A DNA stretch of 64,000 nt from contig NZ_JHVC01000001.1 of assembly GCF_000619945.1 (NCBI RefSeq), forward strand, positions 558,001-622,000, given 5' to 3'. This stretch comes from Clostridium lundense DSM 17049 (lineage in GTDB: Bacteria; Bacillota; Clostridia; Clostridiales; Clostridiaceae). A program made the position numbers and the translations under genes. The notes beneath the pieces are model-generated. The model saw only the letters and a program-made list of their open reading frames with translations, ran no database searches and was not told the origin of the DNA. Positions 17,953-25,504 of this stretch are shown in pieces (position 1 is the first letter of the stretch; each line of letters starts with the position of its first letter).

Positions 17953-18681
17953 ATGAAAAAAGCTTATAAAAATATAATAATTATAGCTATATTTTTTATT
18001 TTAGGAATTTTAATATGGTACAATTTTTCCGATTTAAGGGTAAAATCCAATGCTAAAAGCCCAAATGATAAAAGTAATGTTGCCTTGAATAAAACAAAAA
18101 ATAATAGTAGTAAGGAATTAAATGAAAAAAAGAACATAGATAAACCTTTGCATAACATAGTAATATATAATACTCATGCTGATGAAGAATATGATTTTGG
18201 TAAGAAAATAACAGATATATCTGCTTTAATTAGCCATAGGCTTAATAATGAGGGGTTAAATAGCAGCTTTATAAAATGTGATCCACCAAAGGAGTATATG
18301 AAAGCATATGAGGTTTCACGTGATGCAATAACAAAAAATATAAAAAAATATGAAGATATAATTTTATTAGATATACATAGAGATATATCTGGAGATCATA
18401 AGTTGAATCCTAAAAGAATGCTAATAGTGCTTACTAAAAAGAACCCATGCTATGAATCCAATAAAAAATTTGCTGAGAGTTTATTAAAAGAGATAAATAA
18501 ATCAAACTCTGTTAAATGTGAAATATTATTACGTAATGAAGGAATATTGTATTATAATCAAGATTTGTCTAATAATGCGGTTCTTATTGAGCTTGGCAAT
18601 AATAAGTCTAGTAACAGCGATATTGAAGAATGTATGAACGCACTTATTTCAGCATTAAAAAATGTTGAAAAAACTCTTTAA
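17953..18681 (+). CDS. SpoIIP-like N-acetylmuramoyl-L-alanine amidase
   Basis: A 242-residue membrane-anchored protein: one N-terminal TM (about 5-25), a Lys/Asn-rich linker to about residue 70, then a SpoIIP-type amidase domain. The motifs are VIYNTHADEEYDF, SRDAITKNI, LLDIHRDIS and YNQDLSNNAVLIELG, matching the conserved His, Glu and Asp-His residues of the family. SpoIIP cleaves stem peptides during engulfment. This copy is shorter than classical SpoIIP (about 330-400), and the neighbours do not include gpr, which usually accompanies spoIIP, so it is probably a paralogue with a different task. AAGGGAAGTG site upstream. Confidence 0.85.
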   Translation: MKKAYKNIIIIAIFFILGILIWYNFSDLRVKSNAKSPNDKSNVALNKTKNNSSKELNEKKNIDKPLHNIVIYNTHADEEYDFGKKITDISALISHRLNNEGLNSSFIKCDPPKEYMKAYEVSRDAITKNIKKYEDIILLDIHRDISGDHKLNPKRMLIVLTKKNPCYESNKKFAESLLKEINKSNSVKCEILLRNEGILYYNQDLSNNAVLIELGNNKSSNSDIEECMNALISALKNVEKTL

Positions 18682-18701
18682 AATTAAAATAATTTAATTG
18701 A

Positions 18702-18729
18702 ATGAAGCCGTTATAATTAACGGCTTCAT
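18702..18729. terminator. Bidirectional terminator hairpin
   Basis: A 12-bp perfect stem (ATGAAGCCGTTA / TAACGGCTTCAT) with a TAAT loop, between the convergent SpoIIP-like and YmaF-like genes. Confidence 0.8.
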
Positions 18730-18738
18730 ATAATATAA

Positions 18739-19092
18739 TTAGCCACCAATAGGATCTTCAATTAGTGTAGCAAAGATGAATTGGTGTACGTGGCCATCAT
18801 CAAAAGTGGTAGTTCCACAGACAAAGTGTACATGTCTACCATTACCAACAGGGATAGCTGGTCCAGTTGTAGCTCCAACTTCATGATGATGATCTTCATA
18901 AAAATCTGAATTGCCTAGAAGTTGATGAACATGACTATCACCACATGGTATAGCTTCGCTAGTTACTCCAGCAAAGCGATGATTGTGAGGATCTTGATTT
19001 TTTTGAGCAATCATTGTACTACCTAAATATTCGTGTACATGGGATTGACTATCTTCAGTATTGTTACAGTTTCTAGTATTGTTTGCAATCAT
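18739..19092 (-). CDS. YmaF-like His-rich repeat protein
   Basis: A 117-residue soluble protein built from six His-x-His units at residues 18, 36, 54, 68, 87 and 101, spaced 14-19 residues apart, each in a context such as HVHEYLGST, HNHRFAGVT and HVHQLLGN. This matches the YmaF family (PF12788-like), of unknown function. The regular His pairs suggest metal binding or a repeat beta structure. No signal peptide. GGGGGAA site before the ATG. Monocistronic. Confidence 0.8.
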   Translation of the reverse strand: MIANNTRNCNNTEDSQSHVHEYLGSTMIAQKNQDPHNHRFAGVTSEAIPCGDSHVHQLLGNSDFYEDHHHEVGATTGPAIPVGNGRHVHFVCGTTTFDDGHVHQFIFATLIEDPIGG

Positions 19093-19293
19093 AGCAAATT
19101 CCCCCTATTAAGTTAACAAGCATAGCTTGTCTACTGATATAGTATGAAAAGTATATTAGAATGTTACTAATATTTGTGTTAAGTAATAATAAAACTAATT
19201 TACAATATATTAGCTTTGTTTATTTTATAGCAATATATTATAGGTTATAGGGGGATTTATTTGGAATACTTTGGAAAATAATTAGAGAAGATA

Positions 19294-19776
19294 TTAATTC
19301 CATGGAAAATAATTCAACAAAGGATGTAATTCACCATTATTAAAAAGATTTTTTATTTCATGTTTTGACATCCATTTTGCATTGATAACTTCTTCTTTTT
19401 GCAATACCAAATCAGATAATGTGGCATTTGAATGGAACAGCCACACATCGTAAAAATCTTGGGTTGCTTCTCGACGTTTACTATGGATTAGTTGCCCTGA
19501 GCTTTCTTCAAGGGTAATACCCAATTCTTCTTTAACTTCACGAAGTGCTCCTTGTAAACTTGTTTCTCCTGATAAAACAGAGCCGCCAGTACATTCCCAA
19601 CATTCTGGATAGGTTTTATTTGGATGTCTTTGTGACATAAGATAGTTCCCATCATCGCTTTTTATCCATATACTTACTACAACATGATAAAGTCCCAGAG
19701 AAATAGGATCTCCTCTTTGATGTTTCAAATTTGTTTTTTCTCTATTTTTATTATATAAATCCCAAAATTCTCCCAT
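19294..19776 (-). CDS. Nudix hydrolase (third gene of the thiD operon)
   Basis: Start chosen at the MGEFWDLYNK methionine (19776), preceded by GAGGTG; this avoids overlap with the HAD gene. About 160 residues. Complete Nudix box: GGSVLSGETSLQGALREV then KEELG. It is the last of three co-directed genes behind a TPP riboswitch, which suggests a role in thiamine metabolism, for example hydrolysing a thiamine-type pyrophosphate. The sequence family alone would fit an IDP-isomerase-like Nudix protein too. Confidence 0.88.
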   Translation of the reverse strand: MGEFWDLYNKNREKTNLKHQRGDPISLGLYHVVVSIWIKSDDGNYLMSQRHPNKTYPECWECTGGSVLSGETSLQGALREVKEELGITLEESSGQLIHSKRREATQDFYDVWLFHSNATLSDLVLQKEEVINAKWMSKHEIKNLFNNGELHPLLNYFPWN

Positions 19777-19786
19777 TATTTTCACC

Positions 19787-20443
19787 TCACTTATTTTGTG
19801 GAATAGGAGCATTACAAAAATCATATAAATAGCCATCAGCAATATTTATAATATCTGTCCTATATATTTCACAATATTTATCATATACTCCGTAAACTTT
19901 CATACCTGCTTTTTTGGAGCTTTCTACAGCGGGAGCTACATCTTCAAAAACGATGCAATCTTTTGGAGGTACACTTAGTCTTTCGGCTGCTAATAGAAAA
20001 ACATCTGGATATTCTTTCCCACGTTTAACCTCATCTGTAGAACATATTGTATCAAACAATTGGAGGATACCGTTACTTTGTAGGGCAGGGGTATAAAGAA
20101 CACTTGGTAGGCCTGTGGCAATTGCCAGTTTTACATCTAAAGACTTTAATTTAAGTAAATATTCTTTTGCGTATAGTTTTAGTTGAACATTATAGCTGTA
20201 TTCATGTATAGCCATGTCGTTCCACTCAGCAATTATATCCTCAACCTTTTCATTTAGTCCAAATAGGTCAATTGTATATTCAGCTGCTTCTTGAAAACTA
20301 CGGGCACAAATTTCATTTATATAGCCATTAGGAACGGACAATCCTCTTTTAGTGAGAAAATTTATATCTATCTTTTCCCATACATCCATTGAGTTAAGTA
20401 ATGTTCCATCTAAATCAAAAATTGCTGCTTTAAAATTATCCAA
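19787..20443 (-). CDS. HAD-superfamily phosphatase (second gene of the thiD operon)
   Basis: A 218-residue HAD hydrolase of the beta-phosphoglucomutase-like type: motif I FDLDGTLLNS, a helical cap, motif II LAIATGLPS, the motif III lysine in RGKEYPD, motif IV CIVFEDVAPAV. The TTG start at 20443 is preceded by GGAAGGAG. It lies 36 bp after thiD and 10 bp before the Nudix gene, all on the minus strand behind the TPP riboswitch, so it may dephosphorylate a thiamine precursor or monophosphate; this is inferred from context. Confidence 0.88.
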   Translation of the reverse strand: MDNFKAAIFDLDGTLLNSMDVWEKIDINFLTKRGLSVPNGYINEICARSFQEAAEYTIDLFGLNEKVEDIIAEWNDMAIHEYSYNVQLKLYAKEYLLKLKSLDVKLAIATGLPSVLYTPALQSNGILQLFDTICSTDEVKRGKEYPDVFLLAAERLSVPPKDCIVFEDVAPAVESSKKAGMKVYGVYDKYCEIYRTDIINIADGYLYDFCNAPIPQNK

Positions 20444-20479
20444 AATTATATTCTCCTTCCAACAAAAATTTTATCAAGG

Positions 20480-21295
20480 CTAATTTTTAGTATTTCCTTT
20501 GTGTAATCCATTGTTATATAGGTCATAAAAATGATGAGTAGGACCGTTTCCCTTACCAATAGGGAGAGAATGTTCAATGGCTGTTGTTACATATTTTTTT
20601 GCTTCTTCTACTGCTTTAGGTATAGAAAGACCTAGTGCAAGGTTTGAAGCAATAGCAGAAGAAAAGGTACATCCTGTGCCGTGTGTATTTTTAGTATTTA
20701 TACGATGAGTTTCAAAGGTATAAAACTGCTTTCCATCATAAAGAATATCCACTGAATTTTCTATAGCATGGCCACCTTTTACAATAACATTTTTACAGCC
20801 CATTTCATAAATTAGTTTTGCGGCTATTTTCATGTCATCAATACAATTAATTTTTATATCTGCTATTTTTTCAGCTTCAGGAATATTAGGAGTAAGCACA
20901 TCGGCACAAGGGATAACAATTTTTATTAAGGTATTCACCGAATTAGGGTCCATTAGTAGACACCCATTTTTTGCATACATTACAGGATCAATTACAATAT
21001 TGTGTGGTTTGTACTGGTATAACTTCCTTACCACAGCTTCCATACAAGTTGGGGTAGATAGCATACCCACTTTTATTGCGTCTACTTCAATATCTTCAAA
21101 TACCGCGTCTATTTGTTTTTGGATGATATCTGGTGTAATATCCTGTATATCTATTACACGGCTGGTATTTTCTGCTACAACTGAAACGATTATACTCATT
21201 CCAAAAACACCATGAGCAGAAAATGTTTTTAAATCTGCTTGTATTCCTGCTCCGCCACTACAATCTGAGCCTGCGATACTTAAAACTTTTTTCAT
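20480..21295 (-). CDS. thiD: Hydroxymethylpyrimidine / phosphomethylpyrimidine kinase
   Basis: Ribokinase-fold enzyme that phosphorylates HMP and HMP-P for thiamine synthesis and salvage. Motifs: SIAGSDCSGGAGIQADLKTF at the N-terminus, VIDPVMYAKNG, LTPNIPEAEKI and the anion hole NTHGTGCTFSSAIA. Start set at MKKVLSIAGSD (21295) with AAAGGAG upstream; an upstream in-frame extension would run into the leader. 271 residues. It is directly preceded by a TPP riboswitch and its terminator, so it is repressed by thiamine pyrophosphate. Confidence 0.95.
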   Translation of the reverse strand: MKKVLSIAGSDCSGGAGIQADLKTFSAHGVFGMSIIVSVVAENTSRVIDIQDITPDIIQKQIDAVFEDIEVDAIKVGMLSTPTCMEAVVRKLYQYKPHNIVIDPVMYAKNGCLLMDPNSVNTLIKIVIPCADVLTPNIPEAEKIADIKINCIDDMKIAAKLIYEMGCKNVIVKGGHAIENSVDILYDGKQFYTFETHRINTKNTHGTGCTFSSAIASNLALGLSIPKAVEEAKKYVTTAIEHSLPIGKGNGPTHHFYDLYNNGLHKGNTKN

Positions 21296-21318
21296 TTTAC
21301 AACAGCTCCTTTCAAAAT

Positions 21319-21348
21319 AAAAAAGAGTGCTTCTTTTAAGAAGCACTC
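21319..21348 (-). terminator. Riboswitch-controlled terminator upstream of thiD
   Basis: On the minus strand GAGTGCTTCTT pairs with AAGAAGCACTC, followed by six T. It lies between the TPP aptamer and thiD and is the expected expression platform. Confidence 0.88.
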
Positions 21349-21370
21349 AAAAATCACGCAGACTAACATA

Positions 21371-21459
21371 GGTGATTTGGCTCCCTACGTTAGTATTAGC
21401 TAACAGGTTCAAAGGGTCAGATGTTAATCTTTCTCAACTAAATAAGTTCCCCTGCAAAC
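21371..21459 (-). promoter_or_regulatory. TPP riboswitch (THI element)
   Basis: Read on the minus strand: GCAGGGGAAC, then TTGAGA, then ACCCTTTGAACCTG, then CTAATACTAACGTAGGGA. These are the conserved pyrimidine- and pyrophosphate-binding segments of the TPP aptamer. A terminator follows at once. TPP binding should stop transcription into thiD and the HAD and Nudix genes. Confidence 0.95.
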
Positions 21460-21703
21460 AAAAAAGTTTTCAATTTTTAAACATGATCGTATGGGTAATG
21501 ATAAATATTTAAATTTATTATAGCATAGAAATATGAATTATGCTACAATGTTCTATTTCATTGATATGTAAATAAAATGGTAGTAAAATAGTAGGGAGTA
21601 CCGTGGATATTATAGCATAAAATATATTACTTTCATATTTTTAGTGAAAACACCCAATATAATAAAGTATAATTAAGCTTTTATTTGTGGAAGGAGAATT
21701 TAT
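21460..21703. other. Intergenic region between the TPP leader and a micro-ORF
   Basis: AT-rich; must hold the thiD operon promoter on the minus strand. I recognise no other element. Confidence 0.35.
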
Positions 21704-21736
21704 ATGGAATATTTAATTAAACCAAGTGAAAAATAA
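21704..21736 (+). pseudogene. 10-codon ORF with a strong ribosome binding site, possible gene remnant
   Basis: ATG followed by nine codons (EYLIKPSEK) and TAA, with GGAAGGAG 6-7 nt upstream. Such a good site in front of so short a frame suggests either a leader peptide or the start of a larger gene whose body has been deleted, as happened to the sigma gene at 25436. I cannot tell which. Confidence 0.3.
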
Positions 21737-21772
21737 AATAACTTATATAAAGATATAACTTAGGAGGAATTT

Positions 21773-22171
21773 ATGAATTATTATTATGGTATATTAATAA
21801 TTCAGGTTTTAATTTGTATTTTAGCATTAATAAAAGTTATTAATACAATAGTAAACTTGAAAAATAAAAAAATACATAAAGGTTACTGGATACTAGTTAT
21901 AATTTTAATACCATTATTAATTTACTATATAAAATATCATTTGATTGAGCCTACTAAAGACTTGAAGTATGCTATTAAAGGAAAAACAAAAGTTATCCAA
22001 GGAAAAGTTGAAAAAGTTTATGTAGCAGGAGGATCAAATCCTTTTATATTAGGTGGAAAGGAATTTAGAAGAAATCCTTGGAGTTTTAGTCCTAAAGAAG
22101 GAGAAAAGTATATATTGAAATATCTTCCCAACAGCAGATATGTTGTTGAATACGAGAAGATAAGTGATTAA
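21773..22171 (+). CDS. Small membrane protein of unknown function
   Basis: A 132-residue protein with two hydrophobic segments (about 4-27 and 40-58) and a C-terminal soluble domain (about 70-132) that looks beta-rich (TKVIQGKVEKVYVAGGSNPF, KYILKYLPNSRYVVEYE). The arrangement resembles small bacterial proteins with an OB-like or DUF3592-like tail, but I cannot assign a family. AGGAGG site. Followed by an exceptionally long perfect hairpin. Confidence 0.65.
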   Translation: MNYYYGILIIQVLICILALIKVINTIVNLKNKKIHKGYWILVIILIPLLIYYIKYHLIEPTKDLKYAIKGKTKVIQGKVEKVYVAGGSNPFILGGKEFRRNPWSFSPKEGEKYILKYLPNSRYVVEYEKISD

Positions 22172-22237
22172 ATATTATAAATAACTTGATTATAATAAGC
22201 TCAGTGACGTTAAAGAATGTGTAAAAATATTTACTTT

Positions 22238-22281
22238 AAATAATAAAGACAAATAATTTTCATTATTTGTCTTTATTATTT
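22238..22281. terminator. Long bidirectional terminator hairpin
   Basis: A 20-bp perfect stem (22238-22257 with 22262-22281, AT-rich) with a 4-nt loop, between convergent genes. Confidence 0.85.
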
Positions 22282-22290
22282 AGAATTAAG

Positions 22291-23616
22291 TTATCTATTG
22301 AATTTTGTTTTAATGCTTGTCCAATAATCATTATTTTCAAGTCCAAGTCTCCACATAGCTATGCCAGACAAACTATATGAATTTACTAAGTTTAATTTAT
22401 AGTTTAAACTTTGGGAATTTTCAAACCATACAGAATGACTTATTCCTGAAGCATCTATATAAGTGAAATAAGGGGATTGAGATACAGAATCCCATTTCAC
22501 AGTAGAACCATAAGTTGAAGCTAGATTGTAAATGCCTGAAATACTATAAGCTTTTGTTCCATTTGAAGACCAATCATACCCATAGGCTGCAGTTCCTAAA
22601 AGAATTTTTTCCTTTGGTATAACTGTAAGTGCATATTTTATAACATTTTCTACCCAACCAACTGAAGCTATAGCACCAGGAGTTCCGCCAGGGTAATGTT
22701 CATCATAGGTCATTAATACAATTTGATCTGAATAACTTGATAGTGCAGCATAATCATAGGCTCCACTCCAAGAAGCTGTAGGACTATCACTAGTTTTAGC
22801 AGGAACAGCCATTGTTACATAGAAGTTTTGGGCATGAAGAATGCTGTAAAGTTCACTCATAAAAGTTGTTAAGTAACTTCTATCGTAATAATATACACCT
22901 TCAAGATCCACATTAACACCTTTATAGCCATTAGTTTTTAAAGCGTTTAAGATATTATTTATTAACGCTTGTCTATTTGATGAACTCTCTAGTAGTGTTT
23001 TTGCTATGTTTCCATCAAAGTTATTGGCTATCATAGCAAGTGATTTAATGCCATTATTATTTGCATAAGTTATTTGACTAGTTGGAATAAGTCCAGAGAT
23101 ATTTCCATATGCATCTGTTGTATAAGTATTTGTAGCAATTTCATCTAAAGTTGAAGTATTAGTTGTCATTGAATTATAAGAGGAAATATCCCCAGAGTAA
23201 TAATAAGTTGTGTATCCAAGTACCATTTTTTTAGAAGCTAGAGGTAATTGGGAGGTTGTAATATTTATATGGGGGGAATCTAATGATGTACCATAAGAGT
23301 TATATGCTCTAACGAAATACCAATACTTTGTGTTAGATGATAATGCTGTGTTTTTATAAGTGTTGCTACTAATTGTAGCTATTAAAGTATAGTTTGTATC
23401 ATTTGAGGTTGCTCTGTATATTTTGTAGCCGGTTGCTCCTGATACTGATTGCCAATTTAAAGTAACCTCATTTGCTGTTACATTAGAATAAGTTAATGAG
23501 GTTGGAGGAGTAGGAGGAGATCCTGTTTTATTAGGCTTAGCAGAAATAAAGCTACTGTGTAAAAGAAATGAAAGGATTAGAATAAGTGTAACAAAAATCT
23601 TTTTTTGGAATTTCAT
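22291..23616 (-). CDS. Secreted FN3-GH18 glycosidase
   Basis: A 441-residue exported protein: signal peptide (about 1-26, ending FISAKP), a fibronectin type III domain (about 36-121; PTSLTYSNVTANEVTLNW, GYKIYRA), then a GH18 domain (about 129-441) with catalytic E239 in KGVNVDLEGV. The GH18 part is of the same spore/peptidoglycan subtype as the LysM enzyme at 5154 (both have a MTYDE/MTYEW strand, a VIPKEKI/VIPREKI segment and a WFE segment near the end), so cell-wall glycan is a likelier substrate than chitin. Secreted, unlike the LysM copy. Confidence 0.87.
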   Translation of the reverse strand: MKFQKKIFVTLILILSFLLHSSFISAKPNKTGSPPTPPTSLTYSNVTANEVTLNWQSVSGATGYKIYRATSNDTNYTLIATISSNTYKNTALSSNTKYWYFVRAYNSYGTSLDSPHINITTSQLPLASKKMVLGYTTYYYSGDISSYNSMTTNTSTLDEIATNTYTTDAYGNISGLIPTSQITYANNNGIKSLAMIANNFDGNIAKTLLESSSNRQALINNILNALKTNGYKGVNVDLEGVYYYDRSYLTTFMSELYSILHAQNFYVTMAVPAKTSDSPTASWSGAYDYAALSSYSDQIVLMTYDEHYPGGTPGAIASVGWVENVIKYALTVIPKEKILLGTAAYGYDWSSNGTKAYSISGIYNLASTYGSTVKWDSVSQSPYFTYIDASGISHSVWFENSQSLNYKLNLVNSYSLSGIAMWRLGLENNDYWTSIKTKFNR

Positions 23617-23817
23617 TATAGATCACTCCTTTTTTATGTAGAATACTTTCTATATCGAATAAATATTATAAAAAATGGAGAGGTAATTAGTGGTAATATA
23701 TTCTGTTTTATTCCAATAAGAAATTACCAATTATTCACATGGTTTTTAATATGATATAATAAAAACTAGACAGGCTATTTTTATGTAGAAGAATTATAAA
23801 ATAAATGAGGGGATAAT

Positions 23818-24402
23818 ATGATTAAAAATGTTATTTTTGATTTAGGAAATGTATTAATAAGCTTTAATCCTATAGAATATTTACGTAAAAAGGTAAATAA
23901 TGAAGAAAAGGTACAGGAAATCTTTAAAGAAATATTCCTAAGTAAAGAGTGGGGGATGCTTGATAAAGGGGTAATTACAGAGGAAGAAGCTATAAATAAT
24001 ATATGTAGTAGGAGTAATGGAAATGATAAGCTCATAAGATTAGCTATGAATAATTGGTATGAAATGCTCACACCTATTGAAGGCATGATAGAGAATCTGA
24101 AAAAATTGAAGGATAAAGGATATAAAATTTATTACTTATCAAATTTTCATATGCTTGCTTTTGAAGACGTTACTAATAAAAATGAATTTTTTAAATTTTT
24201 TGATGGAGGAGTTGTATCCTTTAAAGAAAAATTATTAAAACCTGAAAAAGATATTTATAATAAGTTAATAGAAAGATACAAAATTGATCCAAAGGAATCA
24301 GTTTTTATTGATGATACAGAAACAAATATTGCAGCAGCAAAGAAACTTGGATTTCAAACAATACATTTTAAGGATGATATAGATATAGAAAAAATATGCT
24401 AA
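23818..24402 (+). CDS. HAD-superfamily hydrolase (YihX-like)
   Basis: A 194-residue HAD phosphatase: motif I FDLGNVLISF, motif II YYLSNFH, a lysine in KPEKDIY, motif IV VFIDDTETNI. The DLGNVL form of motif I is typical of the YihX/epoxide-hydrolase-like group acting on small sugar phosphates or FMN. Single gene ending in a hairpin. Substrate unknown. Confidence 0.88.
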   Translation: MIKNVIFDLGNVLISFNPIEYLRKKVNNEEKVQEIFKEIFLSKEWGMLDKGVITEEEAINNICSRSNGNDKLIRLAMNNWYEMLTPIEGMIENLKKLKDKGYKIYYLSNFHMLAFEDVTNKNEFFKFFDGGVVSFKEKLLKPEKDIYNKLIERYKIDPKESVFIDDTETNIAAAKKLGFQTIHFKDDIDIEKIC

Positions 24403-24422
24403 TATGTTGATTTTGTTAACAT

Positions 24423-24453
24423 AGCACTCCTGTTTTCTGTGATCAGGAGTGCT
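24423..24453 (+). terminator. Hairpin after the HAD gene
   Basis: AGCACTCCTG 24423-24432 pairs with CAGGAGTGCT 24444-24453, 11-nt loop; the downstream flank is only moderately T-rich. Confidence 0.65.
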
Positions 24454-24536
24454 GTATTGTTGTAGTGAATTTATAAAATTCTAAATTCGTGAAGAACTCT
24501 AAAAAGCCCTAGAACTATTTATTGAATTTTATATAA

Positions 24537-25277
24537 TCAGTGAGATAGTTGAGCTTTTATTATTACACAGGTGGTTCTGTGAAACTCATCTATAAAGTCA
24601 GGTCTTTTTTTCAAAGCATTTTCATCAGGTATTGGTTCTACTAATTCTTTTATAATAAAATTTTCTTTGATTAATGTATTGATAATTTCCGACATAGGTC
24701 TATGATATTTTTCTATTTTCTCATTAAGCCATGTTATTTTACGTTTCCCACTATACATATAATCAGATAAGTTAGAATATAGTTTATTTCCGAATTGGTC
24801 TTTTGTCCAAACACATCCTTTTTTAGGGGCTGTTGTATTAGGGTGTTCCTGAGAATACAACAATGTACCGTTATCTTTTAATAAAAGCCTTATATCACAA
24901 ATTAACTTTTTATAATCTTCTACATAATGGAAAGCTAAAGAGCTAAAAATCAAATCAAATTTCTGTGATAATATATTGATTTTACTCATGTCCATTTGGA
25001 TATATTTTATATTTTCATGAATATTTTCTTTTTTTGCAATTTCCAGCATCTTAGAAGAGATGTCTATTCCAACAACTTTAGATGCACCCTTTGAAATAAA
25101 ATCAATACAATTGTTGCCATATCCACAACCCAAATCAAGAACTATTTTTCCGCTTAAATCAGGGAGTAATTTTCTTATAGCTGGCTGTTCCACAAGAATG
25201 TTGTAATTATATACATTCTTTCTCAACTCTTTATATTCTTGAAAAAATGTTTCATTATCATAAATGTTTTGACTCAT
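24537..25277 (-). CDS. SAM-dependent methyltransferase
   Basis: A 246-residue class I methyltransferase: motif I VLDLGCGYGNNC, VVGIDISSKMLEIA after beta-2, MDMSKI, FDLIFSSLAFHYVEDY. ATG with GAGG upstream on the minus strand. The long C-terminal part (EHPNTTAPKKG, HRPMSEIINTLI) is common to ubiE-like small-molecule methyltransferases of clostridia. Substrate unknown. Confidence 0.88.
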   Translation of the reverse strand: MSQNIYDNETFFQEYKELRKNVYNYNILVEQPAIRKLLPDLSGKIVLDLGCGYGNNCIDFISKGASKVVGIDISSKMLEIAKKENIHENIKYIQMDMSKINILSQKFDLIFSSLAFHYVEDYKKLICDIRLLLKDNGTLLYSQEHPNTTAPKKGCVWTKDQFGNKLYSNLSDYMYSGKRKITWLNEKIEKYHRPMSEIINTLIKENFIIKELVEPIPDENALKKRPDFIDEFHRTTCVIIKAQLSH

Positions 25278-25435
25278 TCATTCCTCATCCCCTTACTTTA
25301 ATGAATAATTTCTATCCTATAGATTGTGTGTATGCTAATTATAACATTAATTACAAAAAATACAAATTTGGTTTATAATTAGGTGTAACATAAATGAAAT
25401 AATATGGTTTATTAAGTGAAAGGGGTGAATATAAT

Positions 25436-25501
25436 GTGAAAAATGATGAATTTGAAATTCTTTATAAAAAATATTATAAGGAAGTTTTAAAGGAGGCATA
25501 A
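25436..25501 (+). pseudogene. Remnant of an ECF sigma factor gene (21 codons)
   Basis: GTG start after AGGGGTG, then KNDEFEILYKKYYKEV, which matches the usual N-terminus of an ECF sigma factor (region 2.1, 'F..LY..YY..V'), then LKEA and a stop. The last codons contain the AAAGGAGG site of the next gene. The simplest reading is an in-frame deletion that removed about 140-150 codons and joined the first and last codons. The intact downstream gene is an anti-sigma-type protein, whose partner would normally be encoded here. Confidence 0.65.
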
Positions 25502-25504
25502 AGT

